Shown here piece by piece: positions 43,936-53,569 of a stretch of 64,000 nucleotides of DNA. Numbering within the stretch: position 1 is the stretch's first letter; the number at the start of each line of letters is the position of its first letter. The notes under the pieces are model-generated. The model saw nothing but the letters and a program-made list of their open reading frames with translations, was not told the DNA's origin and ran no database searches. This DNA comes from Gautieria morchelliformis. Taxonomy: Eukaryota > Basidiomycota > Agaricomycetes > Gomphales > Gomphaceae. Position numbers and translations under genes: made by a program. Where the stretch lies: NCBI GenBank assembly GCA_015179125.1, contig WHVA01000011.1:248001-312000 (forward strand), given 5' to 3'.

Positions 43936-45169
43936 GATAGGCTTTCACAGAAAGGTGCTGACCGGTTCTGTTAGTTCTCAAAATACTAACGTACCTCATT
44001 GACATGCTTGTCGGAAATATTGGAGGAGGGAACGTTGGTGTACGTGTTGTACACAGGGGATGGGTCGAGCGAACGCCCAACTCACCATCTTCCTTTTCAC
44101 AGCCTCAATCGGTCTCTCTATCAAATCGTGCGACAGCTTCCGCCACGAAGAACAGCTGGGACAGCTACCTGGTGCGGTGGTGGAGAACCTGGGGTCACTC
44201 AGGTTGTGGCTGAGTGTGCAGGTGGTCCGGTAACCGTGCAGGAGGGGTCAATCTCGCGTGTGCGGTCAGGCTGAGTTCAAGACTCTGCCCAACCAGGACA
44301 CGGGTGTAAGGAGCAGAGTGGGAGAAGAATACTACGTGCGCTACGACGAGGCAAGTTGAGGGGCTGACCATGGTGGCGATGGTGAGAGCGAAGGATGAAG
44401 AGCGTGCATACATTCGTTCTTGCATTAGTCAGCCAGGCTGTACTCCGACTCATCCTGTGCCTTCTGCCTTCCACCGGAAATTGATTATCTTGCCACTAGG
44501 TATTAGCGCAACTCGCGATCATACCCCAGACACTTGCACTAGTACTTAATTGGCTTCTGGAGATTGATCATGATTAGATAAACAAAAAATCTCATTTATC
44601 ATTTGGACTTTGCATTTTTTCCTGTACCTAAATTTCAGTACAAGTCGGTACTGTAATTTAGCTGTAGTGCAAGCGGAACTGAAATATAGTGCTTATTCTT
44701 TCTACAGTGTACTTATACTTAGTGCTGTATCTCAAAAGCAGTTGTCACTTGGGGCCGCAGTAGCATTCCGGCACCTCAAGCATGGAAATTCATTGATACA
44801 TATATGGAAACTTCAGTATATTTGCCTAGAAATATATATATTAATTCACTGGATTTCACTGAGTGCTCCATGAGCTATCTTGAAAATTTTTAAGTGTGCG
44901 AACAACGGCAATCCAGGCCTTCGAGCACTGAAATTCTCATGATAATTACGTTGAATATGTAGTTCCTATGGCACGGAAACTAAGTGACAAAGCCACTGAA
45001 AATTCTACTGGTCCAACCACTTGAATAATTTCATTGGTTTTTTCTAGGAAACCCGGTACCCAAATTTCATTGGTTTGTTTCAATGGGGGCTGTTTCAATG
45101 ATGTACCCACTGAAAACAGAAACCCTGTGGGTAAACCCACTAGGTTTCAATGGATCGCTATCCACAGTG

Positions 45170-45340
45170 GGGTTGGGGAGGCCAGGGGGGTGCAGGGTTG
45201 ATGGTGTGCCAGGCAATGGTGCTGGCTGCAGACCAGCTAGTATAATATGGGCTTGCTGGCAGTGAGGGTCCTTAGACTTTTCTCTTTGGATTTCCCCTCT
45301 GTCAGTGTGATCTCCTCAGCTAGTGAGGGTTGCCCTTACA
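45170..45340 (+). mobile_element. Old gypsy LTR fragment, right piece
   Basis: Continues the LTR split at 41273: GCAGGGTTGATGG, a TATAATATGGGCTTGCTG box and the 3' end GGGTTGCCCTTACA at 45340. Identity with the intact LTRs is clearly lower, so this is an older copy. Confidence 0.75.
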
Positions 45341-45522
45341 TTTATTCAGTACTAGTGACACCCACCATTACTCATCAGTCTCCCCAGGGTAGCTATACCC
45401 TTCATCTGTAACTTCCTCAACTGAATTCCAGCTTTTTCCCTGAAAGTTTACATTGGTTGCTATGCACATTTGGAAGCTGCATGGAATTCTGAGGCAAGTT
45501 GTCTCTGACTGGGGTCCATAGT

Positions 45523-46134
45523 TCATAGTGGAACTGTCATGGGAGCTCTGTTACCTACTGTTACTTGACTGTTGTCCCAGCTCATGTCTCCAATCGCCTG
45601 ATTGGCTTTGCTAAGAATGTCAGGCTCCGACAGTCTAACGATTCCATGGTCCTCGGCAGCAGGTGCTTTGTCGACTAAGACTTTCCAGGCGTGCAGGTCG
45701 CACCTGGCTAAGGTGCTTGACTGGAGGCTCACTGGTTTTGTGGCGCATGCTGCCAGTGCCACTGCATAAGTCAGATATCGTGCTGATCTGTCAGTCAGCT
45801 GCTGTTCTGCGTTCTGCTCTGGTGGTGCCGGTACCTGTGCTGTGACCACTTCTACTATTCTTTGTGCCATGCCATCACTCTCTTGTCTTAGTTCTTCTAC
45901 TGTGCCTGCCAAACTGTGAGTAGAGTTATTTATCGATGTCGCTGCTTGCTCTATTTGTTGAAGCATGGGAGCGAGGATGTCGTTCACCCCGCACAGTCGC
46001 TCCTTTACTACAATCGCCACTTCGGCAATGGATGTCCTGTGTGCCAAATCTACTATCAGCATCGTGATCGCCCTGATCCCTTCTTCCGTAGTCTTTGGGA
46101 TTGATGTCTGTGCTTCCACTAGGTGCAGAAGCAC
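45523..46134 (-). pseudogene. Gag/ORF1-like retroelement fragment
   Basis: A 203-residue minus-strand frame has a helical N-terminal part (QQIEQAATSINNSTHSLAGT) followed by LARCDLHAWKVLVDKAPAAE...LSEPDILSKANQAI. The KVLVDKAPG...L(T/S)E.(E/D)L..KA pattern resembles the ORF1/gag-like proteins of fungal non-LTR (Tad1-type) or related elements. No zinc knuckle or reverse transcriptase was found next to it. Function assignment is weak; it could also be a stand-alone gene relic. Confidence 0.4.
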
Positions 46135-46600
46135 CGTGGCCAGGTTGTGGAATGTTATGGACTGTCTTTCTGGGAGGAGTCATCTGTTGAGAAGGAATTG
46201 GTGGGCCTCCTTGGGAGACCTCGCTGTGCCGCCCTGTGGGTCGTTGCCTTCATTCCTGCTTGTAGCCTGTGAGCTTGATAGGAGGCTGTGACCGTCTGCA
46301 ACTGTCAATTGCGCTGGGGCAGCGGTTTCTTGGTGGTCCCTGCAACCGCTGGAGTCGGCATCGCGTTGTATGATGGATGCTGGGTGAGCCTGTCAATTGT
46401 GGTCTGGATATTCTGCTTGGGATCTTGTGAGGTTGGTGTATTGTGAATTTTGGTTTTGGGGAGCATGGGAAAGTTGGATATGGTTGTGGTTTCCGGTTAA
46501 GAGCCGTCCCGTACGTACTCAGTGCTATTTACTCGTAGCGGCGGTGGCTGCCGCCCCAGTCCCCGACTTTCTCCTACTTTAAATTTGTTACAGCTTACAA
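46135..46600. other. Anonymous DNA
   Basis: Short open frames on the plus strand, no recognisable domain or repeat. Confidence 0.35.
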
Positions 46601-46660
46601 GTCATTTCTGAGCATGGAAATGATGGTAGATCACTGTAACTGCGGGAAAGAACACCGCCA

Positions 46661-46716
46661 AACTCCGGTGGAAAATCCACCAGGTATTGTCGGCCAGTGG
46701 ATTTTCCACCGGAGTT
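46661..46716. repeat. Perfect 20-bp inverted repeat
   Basis: AACTCCGGTGGAAAATCCAC (46661-46680) is repeated as its exact reverse complement at 46697-46716 after a 16-bp spacer. The GTGGA/TCCAC words recur just downstream and also at 58.66-58.72 kb. Confidence 0.85.
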
Positions 46717-47009
46717 GCATCCACCGATCCATCCATCGATCCCTTAGGTGGATGAATTTTTGCCAGGGTGAAGGAGAATCCCTTAAAACTGCAAAGGGGT
46801 TTTCCAACAGCAGCGCCGGTGGAGGATCTAGCATATTATAATGGTATCACCATGTACATAGACACTAGATAATCCATGAATAAATAAATTGCCAGTCAAT
46901 TAGTTATATGTGGATCACCAAGCCTTTTAAATGGATGAAATTTGTGTGGGTTATCCTTTAAAAGCCATAAAAGAGCACTAACTACAAGGCAATTACAAGT
47001 CTAACTCCA

Positions 47010-48080
47010 CTATTAATTCTGGCCCTCATAGGTCCATGGCCCGCACTGTATCCCAGAGCTAGTTAACCCGTCTCCACAGGTGAACACATCGACTACGTGC
47101 TGTATGGCGGCTTCCCGGCTGTGATCGAGCGTGACGTTCTCGTCGGGCGTGCCCAGAGCAAAGGGAGGGGGATACCAAGGGGCATGGTGAGGGCAGGGAG
47201 GAGGGTGGAGAGGGCTGTAGGTTGGGCATTGGGGAAGGTCGGCAAGCAGGCACAGCGGCGCTAGGAGAGGCAACGTCATTTGTAGAGGGCGTGCAGAGTG
47301 AAGATGTAGAGTGTGGATGTAATGCCTGGAGATGGCGAGTGATCAAGAAGTGGGGAATATACGAGCAGTGAGTGTGAATACGAACATGACAGAACACCAA
47401 ACCACAAATACCAGCAAAAACCAAATATGAACACAAATGAATAAGTAATTCGGCAAGTTCAGCCACCATCACACAACGAATGAACATACCCACACACCAT
47501 AAACCACAGCCTCAAATCCTGCTTCGATGAAGTAGGCATGCTCCTCGCGGAGGTAGACGTCGGGGAGCTTGGGGCGGTGGGCGGGGGAGACGGAGAGGTG
47601 GAGTGGAACGAGGAAATTGGATGAAGGTGGTGTGATGAGGTGGAGGACGGTGAGTGATGGATGTAGCAGAGTTGGTGGAGGTCAACATCCAATGTCGAGT
47701 CGAACTAGACCATTGCTGATGCACTACATTCCCTGCGTGCGTGAGCCACCAGTTCAGCGCGTTGGTATCTGAGTCCCCCCCCACCGTGTTTGTCTGCGCA
47801 AACTCGCTCGTCATCGCTGAAAAGGTCGTCTATGCAAAGCATCGTTACACAACCTCTGCATCATTGAGACCCAATCGCGGCCCGTGTGCTCGCATGCTGA
47901 GCTCTCCAGACTCAGGCCAAAGGAGTTCCACACCCTGTATCTCTGGGACATAGCAAGCCGTAGTTGAGGCAGGGAGGTGTTCAATGCAGTGATCGTGTCA
48001 GCTAGCTCGAGGGGTGATAGTGTGTACTTCAAAATGTCAAACTTTGTCACAGCAACTTGTCTAAGCTCAGTGTCAGGCAC
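47010..48080 (-). pseudogene. Multi-exon gene remnant of unknown function
   Basis: Minus-strand pieces look coding. 48080-47811 reads TKFDILKYTLSPLELADTIT, then SQRYRVWNSFGLSLESSACE. About 47605-47510 reads VPLHLSVSPAHRPKLPDVYL followed by REEHAYFIEAGFEAVVYG. About 47170-47030 reads PPFALGTPDENVTLDHSREA and a cysteine pair CGDG...GIQCGPW. They could be exons of one gene with introns between, but I could not join them in frame. I do not recognise the family. Plus-strand frames here are shadows. Confidence 0.35.
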
Positions 48081-48211
48081 GTACTGTCGGACTCACTGAG
48101 TCTGGTGCCGAGTGTGAGCGTGAGCGGACAAGATGTTCAAAACTCTGACCGCCAGCTTCGAAATCAGGCAGTGTATGCTAACTTATACCATTTCACACCA
48201 ATGTTAGTCAG

Positions 48212-48300
48212 AAGTCTTGTGGAGCAGTTGGATAAAGTGTTGATGAGTAAGTATGTTTATCATTAGGTCGCTCGTTCGAATCTGGTTCCAGGTACAATTT
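48212..48300 (+). repeat. tRNA-like (possible SINE head)
   Basis: TGGAGCAGTTGGATAAAG resembles a tRNA A box, and 42 bp later CGTTCGAATCTGG resembles a B box with the invariant TTCGAATC. The spacing fits a tRNA. I could not fold acceptor and anticodon stems convincingly, so a degenerate tRNA or the 5' part of a tRNA-derived SINE is likelier than a working gene. Confidence 0.35.
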
Positions 48301-48679
48301 TCCGCCCTTGAATCCCTTACAAGGGCACCTTCTACATCGGTAATCTGGGATGTAAGTATGTGCTTAGAATACAAGACAGCATCTAGGTGGGTAGTGTTTT
48401 TTCTTTTGTTTTTATTTATGGTAATAGTCATTGATAATACTAGTATATCCCTTGGAAGACTTAATGGATAATCCTACACATTCCTATAGGTGAAAGCAGC
48501 ACGGTGGGAGGTTGTGGGCGCCGCTTACAAATAATATTACGTAAAACTTAGGTCAGCGGCGAGCGGCGCAGCGGCGAGCGGTTCGCGGGCTCCAGCGCTC
48601 AACCCTGCGCTGGCAACGAACGCTGCGCAGCGGTCACGTGACCCGTTCGCGCGTGGTCCGTGCACGACGCGCGCGCACG

Positions 48680-48692
48680 GTATAAAGGCAGA
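48680..48692 (+). promoter_or_regulatory. TATA-like element in Helitron A head
   Basis: GGTATAAAGGCAG follows a CG-rich stretch (CGACGCGCGCGCAC) about 200 bp into the element. It resembles a core promoter. No open reading frame of note follows before the repeats. Confidence 0.3.
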
Positions 48693-49734
48693 ACGGTAAG
48701 GATGGAATGGCAGGAATCTGCCCACCGGCAATTCCTCTTGCTGCTGTCTGCTCTGTTCCCTGTCTGCTCTGCTCTGTCTGCTGTCTGCTCTCTATGGTGT
48801 CTCCTCCTTTAGCTGGCTGGCTGTCTATTGCTTTGGCAGGCTAGCTATCTTTTGCTTGGCTTGGCTGGCTATCTATTGGCTTGGCTGGATTTCTATTGAT
48901 AGGTAATATCTCTTTTTTAATGCATTGCCATGTATTTTATTTTATTTGTGTTTGTAATTTCATTGGTTCCTTGATTTTTTTCATTATATTGTATTGTCAC
49001 ATGTGCTTTATATTTTTCTGAATTTTTTCGAAAATAGATTTAAATAACATCCCCAGACTGTGGTGAAAAAATTGTAGTGTAATATCTATATTTTTCAGGT
49101 TTTTTTTGAAATAGACATCAATAAGTTTCCTCTAAAATTAATGACAATAGGTTCTGCTTTTAAATGTGGTTTGTTTTATTGTTTTATGGACTGTAAAGCT
49201 GCTTACCTATACTGGTGGCTGGCTTACTATGGCTCTGGGTTTCTCTGTCAGTCCCTGGGCTTCTCTGGCTTTGACTGGGCATTAATAACAGCTTCTGCTT
49301 CAATGTACTGTACTTTTTTGACATTTTTTCGCAAATAGATATCAATAAATTATCCTGACTTTGTGAAAATTGACAACAGCTCCAGGTTAAATGTACAGTG
49401 CATTTTTTTGACATTTTCGAAAAATAGATAACCCTAACTTTGCTAAAATTAATAACAGCTTCAGCTTACATGTACTGGACATTTTCTTGACATTTTTTCA
49501 AAAAATAGATAATCTTTGCTAAAAATTAATGACAGCTGCTTAAATATGGTTTCCTGGACTATTTTATTTATGTCTGTATATGTCACAAAATAGATATTGA
49601 TACATGTCCCTGAGCTTGCTAAAAGTTAATAAGTAGTAACAGCCTCTGCTTGCTTCACTTTGAGGCCCTTGGGGATATGCTACACATGCCATTGGGACAT
49701 GCTATGCATGCTATACTTGAGGGGCATGCTACAC

Positions 49735-50400
49735 ACACTATGCATGGGGACACGCATATGCGTGGAGACATGCATGGGATGCGACACACACGCTATGCTT
49801 GGGGACACGCATGCTATGTGTGTAGACACTCATGGTATGCATGGAGACACTCATGTTATGCGTGGGGACACGCACACTATGCTTGGGGACATGCACGCTA
49901 TGCATGGAGACATGCATGTTATGCGTGGGGACACGCACGCTATGCTTGGGGACACGCACACTATGCTTGGGGACACCCATGTTATGCGTGGAGACACACA
50001 CACTATACTTGGGGACACTCATGTTATGCGTGGAGACATGCATGTTATGCATGGGGACACACATGCTATGCATGGGGATGTGCACACTATATGTGGGGAC
50101 ACACTATGCTTGGGGGACATGGTACAAACAAGGGACACACTACAGGGGAAAACACTACAAACAAGGGACATTCTACACAAGCTATACTTGGGGGACACAC
50201 TACAAACAAAGGACATGCTATGCACACTATACTTGGAGGACATGTTATGCATTGGGGACACACTTTGCACACTATACTTGAGGGAGACGCTACACACACT
50301 ACATGTAGGGACATGCTACACATGTGGACACACTATGCATGGGGGACACACATGCTATAATTTAGGGACATGCTACATTTGGGGACATGCCATGCACACT
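49735..50400 (+). repeat. 21-bp minisatellite (GGGGACACNCATGNTATGC)
   Basis: Roughly thirty imperfect copies of a 21-bp unit built on GGGGACAC(G/A)CA(T/C)GCTATGC, becoming irregular after about 50100. Because 21 is a multiple of three, two plus-strand frames stay open for over 230 codons, giving a GDTHAML or YAWGHAH heptad-length peptide repeat. There is no sign of a real start context, so I treat the frames as a by-product. Confidence 0.85.
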
Positions 50401-51679
50401 GTATGCTAAGTATTTTGGAGATCTGAGATTGGAAGTTGGAAGAGGTTGAGTATTGTAATTGAAGTAGTAAGGGTTCAAGAATTGAGTTAAGTTGGATATG
50501 AGAAATCAAGTTGGAAGACAGAGGTCAGAGAGACAGAGGCCTTGCAGGTCCAGTGCAAAGGGAGTGACGTATCAAAGTCGATTATCTGATTGCTGAACAG
50601 AGGCACACATGACTGGGTTTTATACAAAGAGCTGAGACAACATGTCAGAAGGTAGAGGTAAGCAATTCCAGTGCAAGCAAAAGTAACTAGGATAAATGGA
50701 GTAAGTAACTAATACGGAACAAGAGGAACTACAAGGGGGTGCCGGGTAGAACTAAGAACAATCAATAGGCAAAAGAACAAGGGGAATGTGGGTCTAATTG
50801 ATTGTTACATATTGGAATTCCCAGAGGTCGGAACTGGAAAGGACAACGGCTTCAACTTATGTGTTGCGCCCCTGATGAACTAGGCAGAAGTCAGGAACAG
50901 AGTACTGAGAGTTGAGGTTCGAGGGCCGGAGAACAAAGGTCGGAAGAGGCGGAGCACAGAGGGTCGAGAGCGGAAGGAGACAAGACTAGCAAAACTCGCT
51001 GTGCTAAGAACAGGAGACAGTGCGAAGGGAATCATGTATCGAAGTTGATTATCTGATTGCAGGAACGGAGACATACATGAGGGGGTTTTATACAAAGAGC
51101 TGAAGCAACAGGTAATGGTATGGTACTAAGCAAATTCTGGAGAGTGCAGGAATCGGATAGACATACGGGGCAAGTAACTAATGTGGAACAATGGGATGAC
51201 AACGGGGGTGCAGGGTAGGGTAAGTACAATGGGAAAGAACAAGGCAAGTAAGTACAATAGGCCTCGGAAGAAACAGAATTACGGAAATGGTATCTTGCTG
51301 TGTTCAGGGCCGAGTACGGGGGCCGGTATCTGGAGGTGGCCAGGGGTACTGAAATCACAAGGGTCGAGGTAGAGGGTTGTGGATGGTGCGGATGTTGCGG
51401 AATAGAGTTGGAGGTGGTGCGGAGGCGGTGCAGAGGTGGTGCGGAGGATATGCGGATATGGCGGAGATGGTTGAGCGGAACAGTCGTAACATTGATAGTG
51501 GAACAAATGGATCTCCTGATGCTCTGGACTTGCTATGCTAAGGGTCAAGTAGGGAAGGCCGGTGAATAGAGTCACAAATAAAGAACAAGGGGATCAAAAG
51601 GTCAAAGTGTGGACGTTGCGGAATAGAGCCAGAGGAGGCATGGAGGTACCAGAGTTGGTCAAGCAGCATGGTCATAACA
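50400..51679 (-). mobile_element. Older LTR-B copy, interrupted
   Basis: Minus-strand copy of the LTR-B family, diverged. It runs about 50400-50802 (including GGGTTTTATACAAAGAGCTG) and resumes at 51497, ending CATGGTCATAACA at 51679. A younger LTR-B copy sits inside. The left end is approximate and no target duplication was found. Confidence 0.65.
50803..51491 (-). mobile_element. Solo LTR-B with perfect TSD, nested in older LTR-B
   Basis: 689 bp, TGTTACATATTGG to GGAACAGTCGTAACA in plus-strand reading, with duplication TTGAT at 50798-50802 and 51492-51496. Reverse-strand counterpart of the 32063-32750 copy. Confidence 0.9.
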
Positions 51680-52061
51680 TTACCTACCTTGATGTGTTAC
51701 TTAGAGCTACTTTCAATCAATAAGATGCGTTTTACTTATCTGAATGAAATTTTCTTATCCGAATGTGTTTGACTTATCCCAAGTTTGATTTACCCAAGGC
51801 GTTTGACCTTGCTCATGCATTTGACCTTACCGAGGTGTTTGACTTGCACCCCCGCGCGAAGCGCGGGTATCCACCTAGTCTATAGTATAAAGTTGCTGGA
51901 AGGGTGGTTGTGGGTGTTTTACGTAATAATGTTACGTAATTTGCTGAGTTTGAACGTGAGCGGCGCAGCCGCGAGCGCCGTTCCTAGCTGCGCAGCCTGC
52001 TCTCTCTCTGTCTGCTACTGGCCTTCTCTGTGTCTGCTATGGGCTGTCTCTGCCTCCTGCC

Positions 52062-52505
52062 TGTCTCTCCTTGCCTCCATCCATTCCTGGCTGTCATCCC
52101 TGCCCTGGTGTGTCTTCTTTGCCATTAATTTTCGCTTTTTTGGCCTTTTTTATTATTGGTATTTCTTCATTTATTTTCGCTTTTTTGACTTTTTTTCACC
52201 CCAGGTTTCTCCTCTCCTTGCCTCCATCCATTCCTGGCTGCTGTCCCTGCCCCTGGTGTGTCTTCCTTTCCATTAATTTTCGCTTTTTTGGCCTTTTTTT
52301 ATTATTGTTATTTCTTCATTTATTTTCGCTTTTTTGACTTTTTTTCACCCCAGGTGTCTCCTCTCCTTGCCTCCATCCATTCCTGGCTGTCATCCCTGCC
52401 CCTGGTGTGTCTTCTTTTCCTTTAATTTTCGCTTTTTGGCCTTTTTTTATTATTGTTATTTCTTCATTTATTTTCGCTTTTTTTGACTTTTTTTCACCCC
52501 AGGTT
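52062..52505 (+). repeat. Three tandem 148-bp repeats with splice-acceptor-like ends
   Basis: Units at about 52062-52206, 52209-52355 and 52358-52505 each start CTCTCCTTGCCTCCATCCAT and contain TTTTCGCTTTTTTGGCC and TTTATTTTCGC. Each closes with a pyrimidine tract and CACCCCAGG, like a 3' splice site. Non-coding head of Helitron B. Confidence 0.8.
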
Positions 52506-53112
52506 TCTCCTATCACTGCCTCCTCCTTTCTGCCATTGCAGGTCAGTTTTATGCTACTGTATCTGCCTTTCTTTATTTTTGTTATGTTTTTATTTCTTAT
52601 ATTTTCCCTTTTTTTGGCATTTTTTAGGCTCTTTGCAGTTGACTTTGGTCCTGTAACTACTGCCCATCCTACCTGGCTATTGCTCCCCCATTCTGGTGAG
52701 TGTTATGCTGCTGTATTTGCTATTTTAAGTATTTATATCTGCAATCCCTCTGGTAATTATAGTTGTTTCCTTCTGGTATTTTTTGTTGTTTTATATCGCT
52801 TTTTCAGCCACAATTTGACTTCTTTATGCCAGATCTGTTCTTCAGTCTGTCATTCCTTAGGTATGGTCTTATTCTCATGGAACTTTGCCTTTTTGGGGCC
52901 TATTTGGGCTTGGTCCCTGACTGATTTGCTATTTCTTTCAGTCAAGCCCTGCAGCTATTTGGTAAGGTTTTGCAATGCATATGTTGGATTTCAAGCTAAT
53001 GTTTTAGATTCTCTCCTTGGTTTTGGCATGCTCTGTGCTGTGCTAATCTCTGACCTTCCTAGAGCAGTTGGCGTGGTCAGTTGGTTGTATCGTGGACTGG
53101 CATACTCTACTG

Positions 53113-53400
53113 CATTGCAGTTTGATTCTGGCCAGAGTTACAACTCCAGTGTGGTCTGTGGACTAGGATTGGTTTGGTGGTGCACATTGGATTTAGGCGG
53201 ATTGACCACCTCACTGGTATCTGTGGTGGATTTGTTTGGTTGGGTGCTTGGTTGGTTGGATTGTGCAGTGGGAGCTTGCATTGCAGTTTGATTCCGGCCA
53301 GAGTTATCACTCTGATAGCCAGTGTGGTCTGTGAACTGGGATTGGTTTGGTGGCACACATTAGGTTTAGACGGTTTAGGTGGACATTGACTGCCTCCCTG
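53113..53400 (+). repeat. Two direct repeats in Helitron B head
   Basis: GCAGTTTGATTC(T/C)GGCCAGAGTTA followed by GTGGTCTGTG and GGATTGGTTTGGTGG occurs at about 53116-53210 and again at about 53283-53375, roughly 170 bp apart with about 80% identity. Confidence 0.65.
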
Positions 53401-53569
53401 GTATCCCCTATTGTTGGCCGTGAGCTACAGTCATTGTGAAAATGTGAGTATCCTTTATATTATATATATATATATATTGGCTTGATTTGAAACTGACTGT
53501 AATTCAAGGGAGCCCTCTACACCAGAGCGTGATAGGCAGGAGGAGCGTGCTCTGGAGTGTCAGCGGCAG

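Larger units (their letters stand above)
41274..45169. mobile_element. CACTG-2, CACTA-like element carrying host gene pieces
   Basis: 3896 bp, bounded by CACTGTGGGTAGTC on the left and CGCTATCCACAGTG on the right, with the 3-bp duplication GGG (41271-41273, 45170-45172). The right end shares CACTGTGGATAGCG with CACTG-1. Subterminal zones (41290-41780, 44600-45130) are dense in TTTCAGTG, CACTGAAA and AATTTCAT words. No transposase. The interior is GC-rich with a 576-bp tandem duplication and GT2-like exons. Confidence 0.75.
48482..51878 (+). mobile_element. Helitron A, non-autonomous
   Basis: The left end TCCTATAGGTGAAAGC continues with GGTTGTGGG and TTACGTAA in register with the left end of Helitron B at 51879. 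The right end is a GC hairpin CCCGCGCGAAGCGCGGG (51852-51868) followed after a few bases by CTAG (51875-51878), the usual CTRR terminus, with T next. No Rep or helicase is present. Contents: a GC-rich promoter-like zone, AAATAGAT-type degenerate repeats (49010-49610), a 21-bp minisatellite, and nested LTR-B copies. The left end is less certain than the right because the preceding base is T, not A. Confidence 0.7.

Noticed and set aside
49735..50400. Possible CRISPR-like array
   Set aside because: Units are contiguous 21-bp tandem copies with no unique spacers, inside a eukaryotic transposon. It is a minisatellite.
49650..50409. Open frames of 236 and 249 codons as real genes
   Set aside because: They arise because the repeat period is a multiple of three; several overlapping frames are open and there is no promoter or domain.
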